This document shows positions 1-3,100 of a stretch of DNA of 5,387 nucleotides, piece after piece. The notes beneath the pieces were generated by a model. It did not search any database and had not been told where the DNA came from. It was given only the letters and a program-made list of their open reading frames with translations. The stretch is from Candidatus Omnitrophota bacterium (GTDB taxonomy: Bacteria; Omnitrophota; Gorgyraeia; Gorgyraeales; Gorgyraeaceae). The stretch spans positions 1 to 5,387 of the forward strand of contig JAHIUV010000014.1 of assembly GCA_018817035.1 (NCBI GenBank). The letters run 5' to 3'. Numbering within the stretch: position 1 is the first letter of the stretch; each line of letters begins with the position of its first letter. The position numbers were made by a program, and so were the translations under genes.

Positions 1-10
1 CACCTGATAA

Positions 11-39
11 AATATACCATATGGTATATCCCCTGTCAA
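11..39 (-). promoter_or_regulatory. Sigma70-type promoter reading left, out of the window
   Basis: On the minus strand a perfect -35 box TTGACA (39-34) is followed by a spacer of exactly 17 bases (33-17) and a -10 box TATATT (16-11), one mismatch from TATAAT. Transcription would begin near position 4-5 and proceed off the left edge, so the gene it serves is not visible. It is the strongest promoter-like match I see in the intergenic region. It points the same way as the giant gene, so the next gene would have its own start signal rather than depending on read-through. Confidence 0.72.
12..29. promoter_or_regulatory. Perfect 18-base palindrome overlapping the promoter, probable operator
   Basis: ATATACCATATGGTATAT is a perfect 9+9 dyad. 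It covers five of the six -10 bases and 13 of the 17 spacer bases of the leftward promoter, which is the classic place for a dimeric repressor to block RNA polymerase. The regulator cannot be named; the ATACC...GGTAT half-site arrangement loosely recalls operators of metal-sensing repressors such as CsoR, but the G/C tract typical of those is absent. Confidence 0.6.
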
Positions 40-85
40 GCCTTAACTTCACAACAGTGCATTGCAGTTTTGTGAAGTTATCTAC

Positions 86-128
86 TTCTCGACTCCGCTC
101 GAAGAATATTGTTCGAGCTTGTCGAGAA
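86..128. repeat. Central stem-loop of the intergenic element
   Basis: TTCTCGAC (86-93) pairs with GTCGAGAA (121-128), and after a 3/2-base internal loop GCTCGAA (97-103) pairs with TTCGAGC (112-118), leaving an 8-base loop centred on AATATT. This gives 15 base pairs in total. The TTCTCGACTCCGCTCGAA string resembles short palindromic intergenic repeats that I recall from several bacterial genomes, notably flavobacteria; this resemblance is from memory and unchecked. Confidence 0.75.
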
Positions 129-144
129 CTGAAATTTTAGATTG

Positions 145-182
145 CTTAACTTCACAAAACTGCAAAGCACTGTGAAGTTAAG
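145..182 (-). terminator. Stem-loop just after the stop codon, possible transcript end (not a classical terminator)
   Basis: A perfect 12-bp stem, CTTAACTTCACA (145-156) against its complement (171-182), with a 14-base loop that holds an inner 3-bp stem. It lies 4 bases downstream of the TAA stop of the giant gene. The stem is AT-rich and no run of T follows on the minus strand, so it does not fit the intrinsic terminator model. A role in 3'-end protection or factor-dependent termination is only a guess. Confidence 0.3.
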
Positions 183-186
183 GTAA

Positions 187-3100
187 TTATAATACTAATT
201 GTATGAGTTTTACAAGATATTTAAGGGTGAATCTTATGGGGGATTTTAGCAGGGGTTTGTCTTTTATGAAATTTGCCACTGGTGGGCTGTGGCGATAATA
301 AAAGTCTACGAAATTTCTTCCGGCTGTGGATTTTAATAAAAACCTATCCCTGAAATCACACAGTATTTTTACCTCCTCGGCCATGGGCGTGCCGAATACG
401 GCTGTGGCTATAAAACAATTAGACATGTCGACTTCGCTCTCGTCGGAGCCTGTTCCGGAGCCACTCTCATTTTCTTTAGGTGTACCCGCGATGCCAAAAA
501 CACTAAAATGGTTGGTTTTGACCGTGACTATATTTTCTTCAGGAAAGACCAATGCATCTGAAAGCAGTTTCCATTCTTCTTTGGTTTCATCGAACCAATA
601 GGCATCCATGGTCAATTCATCTACATTATTATCATCCGTGAATCCGTCTCCGTCCACGTCAAGATAAGGAATGGTTATTGTCATTTCTTTGTCAAAAACC
701 CCATCATGGCTATTGAATTTATATTCCCTGTATTCACCCACACATAGAATATCATCGGTTAGGTCAATTGCCCTAACAACTTCATCTCCTTCTAATTTTC
801 TTATATCTACCTCATCATCCATATCAAGTATCCCTGCCGGCAGAACAAGAGCTGTCCTGTCAGAAAACTTCACCTTGTTCAATTTATCTACCTGTATATT
901 TTTTCTGGCGCTCGGCGACAAAGTATCCAGGCCTACTATGCCATTATTGTTATTTTTACCGCTTGTAACATAAATTACCTCGCGGCAATTCCTAATAAAA
1001 ATATTGTCCAGTTGCGCGTCGACTTTCGCCATATAAACACCGGAATCATGATATATGTGCTCCGCCTCGGGCAAAAGAGTTATCATGTTACATATACCGT
1101 CGCCTTCAAAATCCCAAAAATACTTAGCATCTCCGGCATGAGACTCGCAATCAAAAGAAAACTTTACTGATAAAGGCGCCTTTCCTTTCTTAATATCCGC
1201 CGAGATTTTTCCTTTACGGATATCCTGCGCGGCCAACATACCAAACCTGAGTTCCTTTTCCGCTTCAGAAGCCATATTGTTTTGATCAGTCACCCTAAGA
1301 GTAGGCGCGTAGACGCCAGGTTCAAAATATGTATACTTAGTTTTCGCTGAATCAGTAGAAGTAAAATCAAATACTCCGTCACTGTCAAAATCCCATTGAT
1401 ATTTTTGTATAGCGGCTCCGCTATCCACCAAAGCGTCAAAGCCTACTTCAATGGGAACACTACCTCTGTCATTTAAAAAAATCGGCTCAATACTTAAAAC
1501 TTTAGGATCGGATATTTGGATCAGAATTTTTTGCGAACCGCTTAACCCTTTCGCATTGGTTACTTTTAATTCCGCGTAATAGTCTCCGGGTACAGTATAT
1601 GTTTTAACTACGCAAGATGAATCTGCGGAACAGGCGTCATATACGCCATCCCCGTTAAAATCCCATTCATACTTGCAAATATCGGCCTGAGAAAGCACGC
1701 TTCCCTTAAAATAGACCTTGCTTGGAGAAACGCCTTTTAACGGAGACGCTTCCAGATAAACACAGGGGCTCTCAGGAATAGATTCGACATTAATGCCGGC
1801 TGTATAAATATTTGCATAGCCTTCTCTATCCGTAACGCGAAGGGCAGCGGAAAAATCGCCTTCGCCGCTATACATAAACATGGTGTCACCTGACTCAAGA
1901 GAACTAAAATCATAGACACCTTTGCCGTCAAAATCCCATTCATATTTAACTATGTTTCCCGCCCCGGAAACAGTATCCGCGCTAAAATTTACTTCAAGGG
2001 GCGCTTTGCCTTCCAGGGGTTCAGCAAGCGGCTTTGCGGCCGGAGGCAAAGGTTCAGCCTCAGATACCGTTATCTTTACTTTTTCAGAAACACTGTCTAT
2101 ACCGTCACTAACATTAAAAGTTACAAAATATTTTCCGGACTGGTTACGAGCCGGTTGCCACGAAAACTTTTTTGTATCAGGTCCAAAATATGCCCCGTCA
2201 GGCATTGTTTCAACCGAATATAGAAGAATATCCCCATCCATATCAGTTGCCTCTACCGTGAATTCCAGATATTCTCCGGCAGTAACAATTTTATCTCCTA
2301 TAGCAAGTAAGACCGGGGAATAATTGGGTTTTGGCATAGCTAATACATAAAATGTTTCTTTGTCGGAGGTAATGCTTTCATTACCGTAAAGTAACTCACA
2401 ATAAAGATAATGCTTCCCTGTGTCTTTAACATTTATATTAAAATCAAACACCTCGTATCCGTCCAAATCAATGCCTTTTTTCTTTTTTGCCTCATCACCG
2501 TCCAAAAAGACATTTAAATCTCCGCTTAACGAAAAACTCGAAAAACAGCGCGCTTCTAATTTTACGTTTTCTCCTTCCGTGTATTCATTTTTATCTATAT
2601 AAAGATCTATCCTTGATTCCCCATCCACGTCGAAAAATACCGAACCCCGGGCAATAACCGAACTCTCATAAATAAATCTGTACAATAACCTATAAAGCCC
2701 CGGCTTTGCGAATCCCGGATCAAATGTTCTTTCTATGAAAATAGCGCCTTCGTCTAAAAAGATACTCTCGTTTATCACCTCAAGCGAATCAGAATCAGGC
2801 GACACTATATCTGCCAGCAGATTCACGTCTGCCGGGACGCTGGAATTAACCTTCCATTTAAATGTTACGCTTTCATCTCTCGCATAACTCTCTTTATCGC
2901 AGCGAGCCTCAAGCACTTTAAAAGGGCTGTTAGGGATTTCTTCTTCATTATCCGCTAAAACAGAACCAAGATAGAGCGCTTTTCCGGAAGAAAAATATAC
3001 CCCATAATAAATTTTACTCCGGTCCTGCGCACCGGGAATGCTAAAACTTATTTCTTTTGAGTCCGTTAACGTAAAATCCTTTTTGGTTTCGGTCTCTTCG

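Larger units (their letters stand above)
41..183. repeat. Nested inverted repeat (two inverted palindromic units around a third stem-loop)
   Basis: The outermost 13 bases CCTTAACTTCACA (41-53) are perfectly complementary to 171-183. The match continues inward: the left unit (41-80) and the inverted right unit (147-183) differ by one substitution and a 3-base ACA insertion in the left copy. Each unit is itself a palindrome: 44-54 pairs with 70-80 on the left, and 145-156 pairs with 171-182 on the right, each with a small TGC/GCA inner stem. Between them 86-128 forms a further stem-loop. The element starts 4 bases after the stop codon of the giant gene and ends 1 base from the -35 box of the next promoter. 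It resembles a BIME- or MITE-like intergenic element; no target-site duplication and no transposase are visible. It could stop or protect transcripts from either side. Confidence 0.85.

Noticed and set aside
145..182. Classical rho-independent terminator for the giant gene
   Set aside because: The stem is AT-rich and no T tract follows on the minus strand, so only a low-confidence transcript-end role is listed.
41..183. CRISPR array or tRNA in the intergenic region
   Set aside because: The two repeated units are inverted rather than direct, and there are only two of them; no cloverleaf or TTCRA-type T-loop arrangement is present.
36..188. Target-site duplication flanking the inverted-repeat element
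   Set aside because: The bases outside the 13-base terminal repeats (TCAAG on the left, TAATT on the right) do not match each other, so no duplication can be claimed.
2482..2488. A-AAA-AAG heptamer in the correct frame for -1 ribosomal slippage (residues 948-950)
   Set aside because: It matches the dnaX-type slippery sequence, but there is no strong upstream Shine-Dalgarno-like sequence and no obvious stem-loop right after it. The -1 frame stops within five codons (GAA AAA AGG CAT TGA). It is best explained as a lysine run in an AT-rich gene.
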